A stretch of DNA of 64,000 bases. It comes from Methylorubrum thiocyanatum (GTDB lineage Bacteria > Pseudomonadota > Alphaproteobacteria > Rhizobiales > Beijerinckiaceae). Below are positions 19,120 through 28,017 of this stretch, in pieces. Every line of letters starts with the position of its first letter. The first letter of the stretch is position 1. The stretch covers positions 372,001 through 436,000 of the forward strand of contig JACJIB010000001.1 in NCBI GenBank assembly GCA_014138645.1, given 5' to 3'. The position numbers and the translations under genes are program-made. The notes below the pieces were generated by a model that did no database searches, was not told the origin of the DNA, and was given only the letters and a program-made list of their open reading frames with translations.

Positions 19120-19938
19120 TCAGACAGCCTGCCCCACGGCCGGCCCCGCGTCGAGCAGGCTTTCGCGCCGGAGCGCATTGATGAGGTAGGGGTGCCAGAG
19201 TCCGAAGCTCTCGTGCACCGCCTTGTCGATGTCGAAGAACTGGAACGGCTTGGCCAGGAAGCCCGAGGCGCCGAAGGTCGCGAGTTGGCGCTGGATGCCC
19301 TCCTCGATCCGCGGCCCGGTCATCAGGATGCGGGCGGCGGGATGGCGGTCGTTGATGCGGCAGGCGACTTCGAGGGCGGGATAGTCGGGCAGGCTCATCT
19401 CGATGATGGCGAGATCGACCGGCTCGCGCTCGGCGAGTCGAACGGCGTCCCGTCCGCCTGCCGCCTCCAGGACCCGGAACGAGAAATGGCTTTGGCCGAG
19501 GAGCTTGCGCACCAGCGTGCGCGTCGCCTGGCCGGGATCGACCACGAGACAGTCGAGGGAGCGCGACAGGATCCGGCCGGCCGCGAGCAGGCGGGCGATG
19601 TGCAGATCGCCCAGCGGCTTGAGGATCACGTCGTAGGCGCCGACGCGGCGGGCGGTCGAGGACCAGCGGGGCGCGAGCATGTCGGTGACGAGGACGACGA
19701 GCCCCTGTGGGTTGCCGGTCTCGCGCCAGCGGCGGATGTCGGCGCCGTTGGTCTGCGGCAGCAGCACATCGACGAAGAGCAGGTCGATGCGGCTGCCGGC
19801 AAGCGCGCGGTTCAGCGCGCTCCCGTCGGCCGCCTCGATCACCCTCGCCCCCGGATCGATCCGGACCACCGCCTCCGCGAGGGCAAGACGGGTTTCCTCG
19901 TCCGGATCGGCGATCAGGATGGTGGGCGATGCGGTCAC
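19120..19938 (-). CDS. double-receiver response regulator, second domain with Glu at phosphosite
   Basis: The 272-residue protein contains two CheY-like receiver domains and no output domain. Domain 1 (about residues 5-120) has the acid pair Asp11/Asp13, phospho-acceptor Asp57 in LLFVDVLLP, Thr85 and Lys107. Domain 2 (about residues 128-250) has Asp134, Thr207 and Lys230 but Glu180 in LAIIEMSLPD where Asp is expected. Glu can mimic phospho-Asp, so domain 2 may be locked or non-phosphorylatable. The start is GTG 19938. It lies upstream of the DUF2336 gene. No cognate kinase is adjacent. Confidence 0.9.
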   Translation of the reverse strand: MTASPTILIADPDEETRLALAEAVVRIDPGARVIEAADGSALNRALAGSRIDLLFVDVLLPQTNGADIRRWRETGNPQGLVVLVTDMLAPRWSSTARRVGAYDVILKPLGDLHIARLLAAGRILSRSLDCLVVDPGQATRTLVRKLLGQSHFSFRVLEAAGGRDAVRLAEREPVDLAIIEMSLPDYPALEVACRINDRHPAARILMTGPRIEEGIQRQLATFGASGFLAKPFQFFDIDKAVHESFGLWHPYLINALRRESLLDAGPAVGQAV

Positions 19939-20002
19939 CGACGGTCCCCGTGGTCGTCGGGCGCGAGGGCCCGACGCAGCCTGCGACGCACTATGCCCGG
20001 CT

Positions 20003-20518
20003 TCAGCGCATCACATACACCTGCGTGCCGACGGAGACACGCTCGAACAGGTCGGCGATGTCCTGATTGTACATGCGGATGCAGCCGTACGAGGCGAAGG
20101 TGCCGATCGAACTCGGCCGGTTGGTGCCGTGGATGGCGTATTCGCCGCCGCGCAGGGTCATCGCCGCCACGCCCATCGGGTTGCTCGGCGAGCCGCCGCG
20201 GATGAGGTTGGGCAGGCGCGGATGGTCGCGCTTCACCTCGGCCGGGGGCGACCAGTCGGGCTGGTAATACTTGCCGTCGATATGGGTGGCGCCGCTCCAC
20301 TGCTTGCCCGGCTTGCCGACCGCGACGGGGTAGCGGATCGCCGTGCCGTCGCCGTTGACGAGATAGAGCCGGCGCTCGGTGGTGCGCACCACGATGGTCC
20401 CCGCCCCGACGCCCTCGGCGAAGGGAACGATCTCGCGGGCCTGGGCGGTGCCTGCCGCGCACAGCATACCGATGAGCGCGCCCGCGAGACGCGCCCTGTA
20501 CTTGCCTGTTCCGAACAT
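20003..20518 (-). CDS. L,D-transpeptidase (YkuD/ErfK family)
   Basis: The 171-residue protein has a signal peptide ending near TAQA (residue 27) and a YkuD domain. The catalytic motif is HGTNRPSSIGTFASYGCIRM with His130 and nucleophile Cys146. Such enzymes form 3-3 crosslinks in peptidoglycan or attach proteins to it in the periplasm. ATG 20518 gives a clean signal peptide and has GGAAAGG about nine bases upstream; the open frame extends further but lacks signal character. It stands alone, with 64 bases to the response regulator. Confidence 0.94.
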   Translation of the reverse strand: MFGTGKYRARLAGALIGMLCAAGTAQAREIVPFAEGVGAGTIVVRTTERRLYLVNGDGTAIRYPVAVGKPGKQWSGATHIDGKYYQPDWSPPAEVKRDHPRLPNLIRGGSPSNPMGVAAMTLRGGEYAIHGTNRPSSIGTFASYGCIRMYNQDIADLFERVSVGTQVYVMR

Positions 20519-20732
20519 CGAAGATCGCCTTTCCGAGCTGGAGCGTAACTGGCGAAGACGATCCACCGTTCCAGCTTGCCGATCTGCTTTACGCGCGCAA
20601 GAATGCCGGCCTCATGCACCGCCTCCTGGCGAAAGGGCGAATCCAGAACTCAGAAATTCCGACAAATTTTAAGTAACGGCGCCTTTGCTGGGCTGCACGT
20701 CAGGCCGCAGGGACGCTCGAAGATGGTCGGCC

Positions 20733-20811
20733 TCCAGCACGATGCTCTCAACGTTTTGTTTTGCATCGTCTTTTTCCTGAAAGCCGGAACACCGCCTTTC
20801 GGGACGATGCA
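20733..20811 (+). repeat. ~80-bp hairpin-forming intergenic repeat, copy 1
   Basis: It begins TCCAGCACGATGCTCTCAAC and contains nested complementary arms: GCATCGTC with GACGATGC outside, and CCTGAAAG.CGG with CCG.CTTTCGGG inside. A diverged copy lies at 25686-25761 on the other strand. It sits between bluB (stop 20812) and the L,D-transpeptidase start, the only notable content of 20519-20811. Confidence 0.85.
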
Positions 20812-21477
20812 CTAGCGTTCGAGGAGGCGGGCGGTCTCCGGATGCCGCTCCTGCCAGCCGTGGCGGACGAGCTCGGGGTCGGCATGCTCCTCGACCGGGT
20901 GCCCGACGCAGAGATAGGCGATGAGATCCCAGCCCTCCGGCACGTCGAGAGCCTGCGTCACGATCGCGGGTTCGAGGATCGACACCCAGCCGACGCCGAG
21001 GCCGTGGGCGCGGGCGGCGAGCCAGAAGGCGTGGATGCAGGCCGCCACCGAGTAGCGCAGCATCTCGGGCATGGTCGCCCGGCCGAGGCCGTGGCCGGCT
21101 TCCGTCCCGGAATCGCAGAACACCGCGAGATGGACCGGCGCCTCGCGCAGGCCCGCGAGCTTCAGGCGCGCGTAGAGCCCCTGCCGCTCGTCGGCATAGG
21201 TCGCACGGGCGGCGGCGTTGCAGCGCTCGAAGCTCGCGGCGACCGATGCGCGCCGCCGGGGCTCGGACACCCGCACGAACCGCCAGGGCTGGCTGTTGCC
21301 GACGGAGGGCGCCAGCGCCGCCCAATCGAGGCAGGTCCGCAGCACGGCCTCGTCGACCGGGTCGGTGCGGAAGCGTCGCACGTCCCGCCGCCACGCGAAT
21401 AGGTCGGCGAGGCGCGCCCGGAAGGCGTCATCGAAGGCGGGCGGGAGGGGCGCCGCGGAGGAAGGGGACTCGGACAT
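20812..21477 (-). CDS. bluB: 5,6-dimethylbenzimidazole synthase
   Basis: BluB breaks down reduced FMN with oxygen to make dimethylbenzimidazole, the lower ligand of vitamin B12. The 221-residue protein is nitroreductase-like, with family text WRRDVRRFRTDPVDEAVL, the FMN-binding AALAPSVGNSQPWRFVRVS, and YSVAACIHAFWLAARAHGLG with WVSILEP. The ATG at 21477 is used. No other cobalamin genes are in the window and I see no cobalamin riboswitch upstream. GGTTTCA half-sites upstream may be an operator. Confidence 0.95.
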   Translation of the reverse strand: MSESPSSAAPLPPAFDDAFRARLADLFAWRRDVRRFRTDPVDEAVLRTCLDWAALAPSVGNSQPWRFVRVSEPRRRASVAASFERCNAAARATYADERQGLYARLKLAGLREAPVHLAVFCDSGTEAGHGLGRATMPEMLRYSVAACIHAFWLAARAHGLGVGWVSILEPAIVTQALDVPEGWDLIAYLCVGHPVEEHADPELVRHGWQERHPETARLLER

Positions 21478-21971
21478 CGTCGCCGCTTCTCGCGCCCGCG
21501 GACGCGGCTGCCAAGATGGGCATTCAAGATGGTCATTCCGGCCGCGGCACCGAACCCGGCCGCGACACGAAAAAAGGGCGGCGCTCCGAGGAGGCCGCCT
21601 GAAGTCCTTGGGTCTCGAAACCTCCGGATGTCGGCTGACCGGGTTTCACAGCCTTGCCCGAGGGCTGGGGAGCTCGGGTTCGGGCGCCGCCGTGATGGAC
21701 AGGCCGACGAGGTTTCAGGTCACAGTGAAACCGTTTCGCGGTGGCGATGGCAAGGCGTTATCGCGGCAAGACGGTGATGTTTGCCCCCTCACCGTGCGGC
21801 GACGCACATGATTCGCACGCCCCGCCTTCCGGGCGTGCGGGCAGGCAAGGCCGCCAGCAAGAGGGCAGGCGCGGGGCCAAGCATGGCCGGCGAAGCACCT
21901 TGCGGGCGCTCGCCGCGAGGCCCATCATCTCCCGACGCCGCGAGACCGACGGCAGCGATACGGGAGTACCG
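21478..21971. other. 494-base divergent intergenic region with GGTTTCA repeats
   Basis: It lies between bluB (minus) and the DUF2794 gene (plus). It holds an inverted repeat GGTTTCA-N8-TGAAACC at 21711-21732 and a third half-site at 21643-21649. I found no convincing ORF, and no B12-box sequence on either strand. Confidence 0.5.
21711..21732. promoter_or_regulatory. inverted repeat, candidate operator
   Basis: Perfect 7-base arms GGTTTCA and TGAAACC are separated by eight bases, the geometry of a dimeric repressor site. It could serve bluB or the DUF2794 gene. No regulator gene is adjacent. Confidence 0.4.
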
Positions 21972-22358
21972 ATGAGCGAGGGGCAGGGCATCGATCACCG
22001 CTCGAACGACCGGGACAGCCAAGGGGCTCCGCAAGTCATCCCGTTTCCGTCACCCGCCACCACACCGCAGGTCGCCTTCCAGCGCGACGAATTGCGGACC
22101 ATCTTCAATCTCTACGGACGGCGCGTCGCCGAGGGCGAGTGGCGCGACTACGCCCTCGACTTCCGCCGCGACAAGGCGGTGTTCTCGATCTATCGCCGCA
22201 CCTCCGAGATGCCGCTCTACCGGATCGAGAAGGATCCGAAGCTCGCCCGGCGCCAGGGCGCCTACGCGGTGATCGCGGCGAGCGGGCTCGTGATGAAGCG
22301 CGGCAACGATCTCGCCCGCGTCATCGGTGTGCTGGACAAGCCATTGCAGGCGGTGTGA
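21972..22358 (+). CDS. DUF2794 family protein
   Basis: A 128-residue soluble protein matching DUF2794, an alphaproteobacterial family of unknown function. The core is FQRDELRTIFNLYGRRVAEG, EWRDYALDFRRDKAVFSIYR and YRIEKDPKLARRQGAYAVIA. The ATG at 21972 was chosen because the frame upstream is non-protein-like. It converges with the TonB receptor gene, with 44 bases between stops. Confidence 0.92.
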   Translation: MSEGQGIDHRSNDRDSQGAPQVIPFPSPATTPQVAFQRDELRTIFNLYGRRVAEGEWRDYALDFRRDKAVFSIYRRTSEMPLYRIEKDPKLARRQGAYAVIAASGLVMKRGNDLARVIGVLDKPLQAV

Positions 22359-22402
22359 TCCGCCCCGGGACGACCTCCCGAGGCGGAATCGGTGCCCGGC
22401 GG

Positions 22403-24634
22403 TTACCAGCGCACGATGATCTGCGCCCGGACCGTGCGGGGAGCGCCAGGCAGGATGTTGTTGTTGTTGTGCGCCGAGACGATGTAGCTGCGGTCGAACA
22501 GGTTCTCGATGTTCACCTGCGCGCGCGCATTCTCGCTGATCCGGTAGAACAGGCCCAGGTCGAAGCGGGAGTAGCTCGGCAGCCGGACCGTGTTGTCCGA
22601 GGTCGCGAAGGAATGCGACTGGTTGATGAAGCCGACACCCACCGAGAAACTCGGGTCGATGTCGAACTTGTTCCACAGCGTGAAGGAATTGAGCGGCACG
22701 AGGCCGACGAAGTTGCCGGCCACGATCGTGTCCGAGAGGCGGTTGGTGATGCGCGCATCGGTGAAGGCGTAGCCGCCCGCGATCGACCACCAGTCGGTGA
22801 CGTAGCCGTTGGCGCCGATCTCCGCGCCCTGCGTGTTGGTCTGGCCCGAGGTCAGGAAGAAGCCGGGCCGGTTCGGATCGGCGATGCGCTGGTTGGTGCG
22901 GTCGAGGTTGAACAGCGCACCGGTGAGCTGAAGCACCGGCGAGACGTCGTACTTCACGCCGACTTCCGTGTTCTCGAACTTCTCCGGTTCGGCGATGACG
23001 AGGCCGGGGCTCAGCGTGCTGAACTGATCGCCCGACGAGGGCAGGTAGGAGACGCTGTAGCTCGTGTAGAAGGCGAGGTTCGGCAGCGGCTTCACCACGA
23101 CGCCCGCGCGCGGCGAGATCAGGTCGTCCACGCGGGCATTGGTGATGTTGGTGCGCCGGTCGGTCGCCGCGAAGTCGAAATGGTCGTAGCGCAGGCCGCC
23201 GATGAACTGCACGTACTCGTTCAGCTCGATCTGATCCTGGACGTAGGCCGCGGCCAGACCGAGATCGTAGGTGCTGTTGGCGCCGCTGGCGATGTTGCGG
23301 AAGTTGACGCCGACGCGGGTCAGCGGCGCGAGCGGGTTGACGACGAGGGTCTGCGTGCCGGTGGTCGCGAAGAATCCGTCCTGGCGCAGGCTCAGGCCTT
23401 CCTGATAGCCCAGTTCGAACCCGCCCAGCAGGGTGTGCTTGAGCGGACCTGTCAAGAACTGGTAGGTGAAGTCGGTCTGGTTGAAGTAGTTCGTCCGGTC
23501 CGTCTGGCTGTTATAGGCCGAGATGTTGACGGCCGTGCCGGCCGCATTCACCGCGCCGCCCGGGAAGACGTTCTGATAGAACTTCTCGTAATCGGCGATG
23601 CGCGACTGGCTGCGCATCACGACGCCGCTCTCGAAGACGTGGTCAAGCTGCGCCGTGGCGATGTGGGCGTTGACGTAGGTCGGCGACAGGAACGGGTTGC
23701 CGAAATAGGTCGAAGTGTTCTCGCGGTAGCGGTAAGGCCGACCGAACTGCGAGGGCAGGCCGCGATCGGTGGTGCGGTCGTCGTGGAAATACTCGTAGGA
23801 CAGACGAAGCGTCGTCTGCGGCCCGAGCAGGAAGGTCATCGTCGGGTTCACGCCGTAGCGGCGGATATCGACGAAGTCGCGGTAGGTCGCGGTGTCCTCG
23901 AACACGCCGTTCATGCGGAAGAACACGCTGTCGGAGACGCGGTCGCCGACATCGAGCGCCACGCGCTTGTTCGCGAACTGGCCGCCCTGGGCCACGATCT
24001 CGCGGACCGGCACACCGTCGGCCTCCTTGAGCACCCGGTTGATGACGCCGCCGCCGCCGCCACGGCCGAAGATCATTGCGTTGGGGCCCTTGAGCACCTC
24101 GATGCGCTGGGTGTTGTAGAGGTCGCGGTAGTACTGCACGTCGTCGCGGACGCCGTTGACGAAGAAGTCGGCGTTCGAGCGCTGGCCGCGGATGATCAAC
24201 TCGTCGCGGTTGCCCTCGCCCTGCGCCTGAATCACGCCCGGCACGTAGCGCGTCGCCTCGCCGATCGACTGGAAGCCCTGATCGAGGATCTGCTCGCGGG
24301 TGACGATCGAGACGGATTGCGGCGTATCGAGCAGGGGCGTCGGCGTCTTGGTGGCCGAGCGCGTCGCCTTGCCGAGATAGCCGACCGTGACGCCGCCCTG
24401 CGGTTCGAGACGCGGCACGCCGCGGCCGAGACCCTCGACGGCCAGTTCGTCCAGGGCGACCGCCACCGGTGTCGTCACCGGAAGGTCCGGCTGGGCCTGC
24501 GCAGGACTTGTCATGGCCACCGCCGTCCCGGCCAAAAGGAAAAGCGCGACCTCGTTCGCTGCGCGACGTCTCAAGTTCGACCCCCGTCTTCTTGGTAATA
24601 TTCGGTGACGCCGTTCCGTCACCTCGGCGCTCAT
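22403..24634 (-). CDS. TonB-dependent siderophore receptor
   Basis: An outer-membrane receptor of 743 residues. The basic N-terminus leads into a signal peptide ending TSPAQAQ near residue 48. The plug domain follows (about residues 85-195: LLDTPQSVSIVTREQILDQG, then RVLKEADG), then a 22-strand barrel ending in the typical QVNIENLFDRSYIVSAHNNN and a C-terminal aromatic (VRW). The plug text and length fit FhuE/FoxA-like ferric-siderophore receptors. A short TonB-box-like region may lie near LDELAVEGLG. An Irr-type box lies 68 bases upstream of the start, which suggests iron control. Confidence 0.95.
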   Translation of the reverse strand: MSAEVTERRHRILPRRRGSNLRRRAANEVALFLLAGTAVAMTSPAQAQPDLPVTTPVAVALDELAVEGLGRGVPRLEPQGGVTVGYLGKATRSATKTPTPLLDTPQSVSIVTREQILDQGFQSIGEATRYVPGVIQAQGEGNRDELIIRGQRSNADFFVNGVRDDVQYYRDLYNTQRIEVLKGPNAMIFGRGGGGGVINRVLKEADGVPVREIVAQGGQFANKRVALDVGDRVSDSVFFRMNGVFEDTATYRDFVDIRRYGVNPTMTFLLGPQTTLRLSYEYFHDDRTTDRGLPSQFGRPYRYRENTSTYFGNPFLSPTYVNAHIATAQLDHVFESGVVMRSQSRIADYEKFYQNVFPGGAVNAAGTAVNISAYNSQTDRTNYFNQTDFTYQFLTGPLKHTLLGGFELGYQEGLSLRQDGFFATTGTQTLVVNPLAPLTRVGVNFRNIASGANSTYDLGLAAAYVQDQIELNEYVQFIGGLRYDHFDFAATDRRTNITNARVDDLISPRAGVVVKPLPNLAFYTSYSVSYLPSSGDQFSTLSPGLVIAEPEKFENTEVGVKYDVSPVLQLTGALFNLDRTNQRIADPNRPGFFLTSGQTNTQGAEIGANGYVTDWWSIAGGYAFTDARITNRLSDTIVAGNFVGLVPLNSFTLWNKFDIDPSFSVGVGFINQSHSFATSDNTVRLPSYSRFDLGLFYRISENARAQVNIENLFDRSYIVSAHNNNNILPGAPRTVRAQIIVRW

Positions 24635-24985
24635 GACGGCATCGCTCGACGGGGATCAAGCGGCCGAGTCACTGTAACAAACGACAAAAACAGGGATTTT
24701 GTTTAGAATAATTCGTGTGAGGCGGCCAAGGTCCTGTCGTTTAACGCATCTTCTCCAGCTTGGAGCCTTTAAAAGCTGCATCACGCGGAAACATTGTTGC
24801 CAAACGGCAACGGCGCCGATCAGAACTGCTGTAAACTGCTCGCCTCTTCAGTACAGCGAAGGGGGCGCCTCGGTCGAAGCCCCGCGTCTCCCTTGCGATG
24901 CACCTCCGCTGTCCGCCCGGGATTTTCGGGGCAGGGCGCCCGCAACCGCTCCCGACCGCATCGGGATCGGGAACGGCGCCGCGCC
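24635..24985. other. 351-base intergenic region with iron box
   Basis: It separates the TonB receptor start from the eda stop. The first ~180 bases are unusually AT-rich for this genome and contain the Irr-like site at 24702-24718. I see no gene in it. Confidence 0.5.
24702..24718 (-). promoter_or_regulatory. candidate Irr box (iron control element)
   Basis: TTTAGAATAATTCGTGT matches the left half TTTAGAA and the start of the right half TTC of the rhizobial Irr consensus TTTAGAA-N3-TTCTAAA. It lies 68 bases upstream of the TonB receptor start, inside an AT-rich promoter-like stretch. Confidence 0.5.
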
Positions 24986-25606
24986 CTACCGGCCGGGCCG
25001 CAGGCGCGCGGCGGCCTCGGCGAGCCGGCGGATTGCGGCCGGGTCGGGCTTGCCCGCGGGCACCACCCAGCTTCCGCCGACGCAGAGCACGGCGGGATGG
25101 GCGAGCCAGTCGCCGGCGGTGGCCTCGGTGATGCCGCCCGTCGGGCAGAAGCGTACCGGCCCGAAGGGCGCGGACAGCGCCTTCAGCGCCTTCAGCCCGC
25201 CCGCGGCCTCGGCCGGGAAGAACTTGAAGCGGTCGAGCCCGTGGTCGAGGCCGCGCATGATGTCGGCGGAGGTCGCCACGCCCGGCAGGTAGGGCACGCC
25301 GGAGGCGATGGCGGCCTCCGTCAGCGGCGCGGTGAGGCCGGGGCTGACGATGAACTTCGCGCCCGCGCCGATGGCGGCATCGAGATCGCGCGCGTTCAGC
25401 ACCGTCCCGGCGCCCACCACCGCGCCCTCGACGCTCGCCATTGCCCGGATCACATCGAGCGCCGCCGGGGTGCGGAGCGTGACTTCGAGGGCGGTGAGTC
25501 CGCCGCCGACCAGCGCCTCGGCGATCGGCACCGCGTCCGCGGCATCCTCCACCACCAGAACCGGAATGACGGGAACGGAGCGCATCAGCGCGTCGATGGG
25601 GCTCAT
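24986..25606 (-). CDS. eda: 2-dehydro-3-deoxy-6-phosphogluconate aldolase
   Basis: Eda cleaves KDPG to pyruvate and glyceraldehyde 3-phosphate, the last Entner-Doudoroff step. The 206-residue class I aldolase has the Schiff-base Lys128 in RFKFFPAEA, Glu41 in [11 protein letters not shown], and [21 protein letters not shown], with typical length and (beta/alpha)8 pattern. ATG 25606 has GGAG about seven bases upstream; the frame continues upstream but without family similarity. It lies downstream of edd on the same strand with 176 bases between, which contain repeat elements, so co-transcription may be interrupted. Confidence 0.97.
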   Translation of the reverse strand: MSPIDALMRSVPVIPVLVVEDAADAVPIAEALVGGGLTALEVTLRTPAALDVIRAMASVEGAVVGAGTVLNARDLDAAIGAGAKFIVSPGLTAPLTEAAIASGVPYLPGVATSADIMRGLDHGLDRFKFFPAEAAGGLKALKALSAPFGPVRFCPTGGITEATAGDWLAHPAVLCVGGSWVVPAGKPDPAAIRRLAEAAARLRPGR

Positions 25607-25630
25607 GTTTTTCTCCGAACAAGACGCCGA

Positions 25631-25654
25631 TCCCCTCCCGCCTGCGGGGAGGAG
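25631..25654. repeat. REP-like hairpin between eda and edd
   Basis: TCCCCTCCCGCCTGCGGGGA and the following GGAG form an imperfect hairpin resembling the one at 14510-14536 (both preceded by GA and built from CCCCTC/GAGGGG-type arms). No T-run follows. Confidence 0.45.
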
Positions 25655-25685
25655 AACCCGTGATCCGCAGCGAGGGCCGGCTCGA

Positions 25686-25761
25686 TCATCATCCCGAAAG
25701 GCGGTGTGCGGCTCTCGGAAAAAGATGATGCAAAAACAGAAGTTGAGCGCCTCGTGCTGGA
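25686..25761 (-). repeat. ~80-bp hairpin-forming intergenic repeat, copy 2
   Basis: Read on the minus strand it aligns with 20733-20811 over most of its length, sharing CCAGCACGA, CTCAAC, TTTTGCATC, CTTTTTCC and ACACCGCCTTTCGGGA. The outer GCATCATC/GATGATG and inner arms are again complementary although bases differ, which points to selection on structure. Confidence 0.85.
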
Positions 25762-25783
25762 TCCGATATCCAGCACGAGGCGC
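25747..25783. terminator. perfect 16-bp palindrome abutting the edd stop
   Basis: Arms GCGCCTCGTGCTGGAT and ATCCAGCACGAGGCGC are perfectly complementary around a CCGAT loop. The last base is the first base of the edd stop codon on the minus strand. It is likely a terminator or mRNA-end stabiliser for edd, and it overlaps one end of repeat copy 2. Confidence 0.7.
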
Positions 25784-27612
25784 TAGAGCCCGGCCGCCGC
25801 CAGCATCGCCGAACCGCCGCGCTCGGCGTCGTCGGCGCCCTGGCGCATGAAGGCGAACAGCTCGCGGCCGGTACCGAGGCCGTCCGGCGGCCGCACCGCA
25901 TCCGCGCGGCTCTCCCACTCGGCGGGATCGACCAGCACTTCGAGCAATCCCTCCGCCGCGGAGAGGCGGATGATGTCGCCGTCGCGGATGCGGCCGATCG
26001 GGCCGCCGCCGACCGCCTCCGGGCTGAGATGGATCGCCGCCGGCACCTTGCCGGAGGCGCCCGACATCCGCCCGTCGGTGACGAGCGCGACCTTGTGGCC
26101 GCGGTCCTGCAACACGCCGAGCGGCGGGGTGAGCTTGTGCAGCTCCGGCATGCCGTTGGCCCTCGGGCCCTGGAAGCGCACGACGACCACCACGTCCCGC
26201 TCCAGTTCGCCCGCCTTGAAGGCGGCGATGACTTCGTCCTGATCGGAGAAGACGCGGGCCGGGGCCTCGATGGTGCGGCGCTCAGGGTCCACGGCGCTGG
26301 TCTTGAAGGTGGCCCGGCCGAGATTGCCCTTCACCAGCCGCATCCCGCCATCCGGCTGGAACGGGTTGGAGGGCGGGCGCAGCATCGTCTCGTCCAGCGG
26401 TTCGGCCGGCGCATCCTCGAAGGTCAGCGCGTCGCCCTCTCCCAGGAGCTTCGGGTCGCGGGCGTGGTCGCGCAGGCTGTGGCCGGCCACCGTAAGGATG
26501 TCGTCGTGCAGCAGGCCGGCGTCGATCAGTGAGGCGATGACGTAGGACATGCCGCCGGCGGCGTGGAAGTGGTTCACGTCGCCCGCGCCGTTCGGGTAGA
26601 CCCGCGCGACCAGCGGCACCACGCCGGAGAGCCGGTCGAAATCCTCCCAGTCGATGACGATGCCGGCGGCGCGCGCCATGGCCGGCAGGTGGATCGCGTG
26701 GTTGGTCGAGCCGCCGGTGGCGAGCAGGCCGACGATGGCGTTGACGATCGCTTTCTCGTCGATGCAGCGCCCGAGCGGGCGGTAGTCGTTGCCGTTCCAG
26801 CCGATCTCGGTGAGGCGGTGGATCGCCGCGCGCGTCACCGCCTGCCGCAGCCGGGTGCCGGGATTGATGAAGGAGGCGCCGGGCATGTGCAGGCCCATCA
26901 CGTCCATCATCATCTGGTTGGAATTGGCCGTGCCGTAGAAGGTGCAGGTGCCGGCGCCGTGATAGGAGGCGGACTCGCTCTCCAGGAGTTCTTTGCGGCC
27001 GACCTTGCCCTCCGCGTAGAGCTGGCGGATGCGCTGCTTCTCCTTGTTGGCGAGCCCCGAGGGCATGGGGCCGGCCGGGATCAGGATCACCGGCAGGTGG
27101 CCGAAGCGCAGCGCCCCGATGATCAGGCCCGGCACGATCTTGTCGCAGATGCCCAGCAGCGCCGCGCCCTCGAACATGCCGTGGCTCAGGCCCACCGCGG
27201 CGGAGAGCGCGATGGTGTCGCGGGAGAACAGAGACAGCTCCATGCCGCGCTGCCCCTGGGTGACGCCGTCGCACATGGCGGGCGTGCCGCCGGCGACCTG
27301 GGCCGTCGCCCCGACTTCGCGGGCGAAAATCTTGATCTGCTCGGGATAGCGCCCGTAGGGCTGATGCGCCGAGAGCATGTCGTTGTAGGCGGTGACGATG
27401 CCGATGTTCATGGCGCGGCCGGCGATGATCGCCGGCTTGTCCTCGCCCGAGGCCGCAAAACCGTGGGCAAGGTTGCCGCAGGCGAGCTTGGGGCGATGCA
27501 CGCCCGCCTCGCGCTCGCGTTCGATCAGGTCGAGATAGGCGCGGCGGCTCTCGCGGGAGCGCGCGATGACGCGCTCGGTGACCGCGGCGACCTCGGGGTG
27601 AAGCTCCGGCAT
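25783..27612 (-). CDS. edd: phosphogluconate dehydratase
   Basis: Edd dehydrates 6-phosphogluconate to KDPG in the Entner-Doudoroff pathway using an iron-sulfur cluster. The 609-residue protein belongs to the IlvD/Edd family, with [79 protein letters not shown] and the C-terminal [20 protein letters not shown]. Cluster cysteines lie in MCDG and GTCTFYG. ATG 27612 (MPELHPEV) is the family start; the frame runs further upstream. Its product feeds Eda encoded next. A LacI-type near-palindrome lies about 100 bases upstream. Confidence 0.97.
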   Translation of the reverse strand: MPELHPEVAAVTERVIARSRESRRAYLDLIEREREAGVHRPKLACGNLAHGFAASGEDKPAIIAGRAMNIGIVTAYNDMLSAHQPYGRYPEQIKIFAREVGATAQVAGGTPAMCDGVTQGQRGMELSLFSRDTIALSAAVGLSHGMFEGAALLGICDKIVPGLIIGALRFGHLPVILIPAGPMPSGLANKEKQRIRQLYAEGKVGRKELLESESASYHGAGTCTFYGTANSNQMMMDVMGLHMPGASFINPGTRLRQAVTRAAIHRLTEIGWNGNDYRPLGRCIDEKAIVNAIVGLLATGGSTNHAIHLPAMARAAGIVIDWEDFDRLSGVVPLVARVYPNGAGDVNHFHAAGGMSYVIASLIDAGLLHDDILTVAGHSLRDHARDPKLLGEGDALTFEDAPAEPLDETMLRPPSNPFQPDGGMRLVKGNLGRATFKTSAVDPERRTIEAPARVFSDQDEVIAAFKAGELERDVVVVVRFQGPRANGMPELHKLTPPLGVLQDRGHKVALVTDGRMSGASGKVPAAIHLSPEAVGGGPIGRIRDGDIIRLSAAEGLLEVLVDPAEWESRADAVRPPDGLGTGRELFAFMRQGADDAERGGSAMLAAAGL

Positions 27613-28017
27613 GGCTCGTTCGCCTCGTTCGGATTTCGACGGCACGGACAGGCCCGCAAGATCGAGGCCCGCGTCTCCCTTAACATGGAGAGACTCCAAA
27701 CGGCATCACGCTTGTGGGAACGTTTTCATCAGCCGGGGCGGTTTGAAAATTCGAGGGAATCTCCTGCTTGAGATGATCCCGGCCCTGCTCAGGAACGGCC
27801 GTGTTCGGCCGCGGCCGGCGGTGCAAGCATTCCGGCCGCTGTCCCGCACGTTCGGCGGCTTCACGATCGCGCCGCGGGAGGCCGCAGCAGGTCGGCGCCG
27901 ATTGTGCATCGGGCGCGAACCGGCAACAGACCCGCCGGAAGCGGGCGCACTTCACCGGACCGGGCTTCCGGTTCGGGTCGGGTGTTCGTCCGTTCGGCAA
28001 CAGGATGCGCGTCAACC
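27613..28017. other. 405-base divergent intergenic region
   Basis: It lies between edd (minus) and a GntR-type regulator gene (plus). Open frames in it have no protein-like features. The only signal I can point to is the near-palindrome at 27715-27728. Confidence 0.45.
27715..27728. promoter_or_regulatory. near-palindrome, candidate LacI-type operator for edd
   Basis: TGGGAACGTTTTCA matches its own reverse complement at 10 of 14 positions around a central CG, the layout of LacI-family operators. It lies about 100 bases upstream of the edd ATG. No LacI gene is nearby. Confidence 0.3.

Noticed and set aside
21478..21971. Possible cobalamin riboswitch upstream of bluB
   Set aside because: No B12-box or conserved core sequence is visible on either strand.
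22139..24598. Long plus-strand open frame opposite the TonB receptor
   Set aside because: Antisense shadow; the receptor on the minus strand has signal peptide, plug and barrel.
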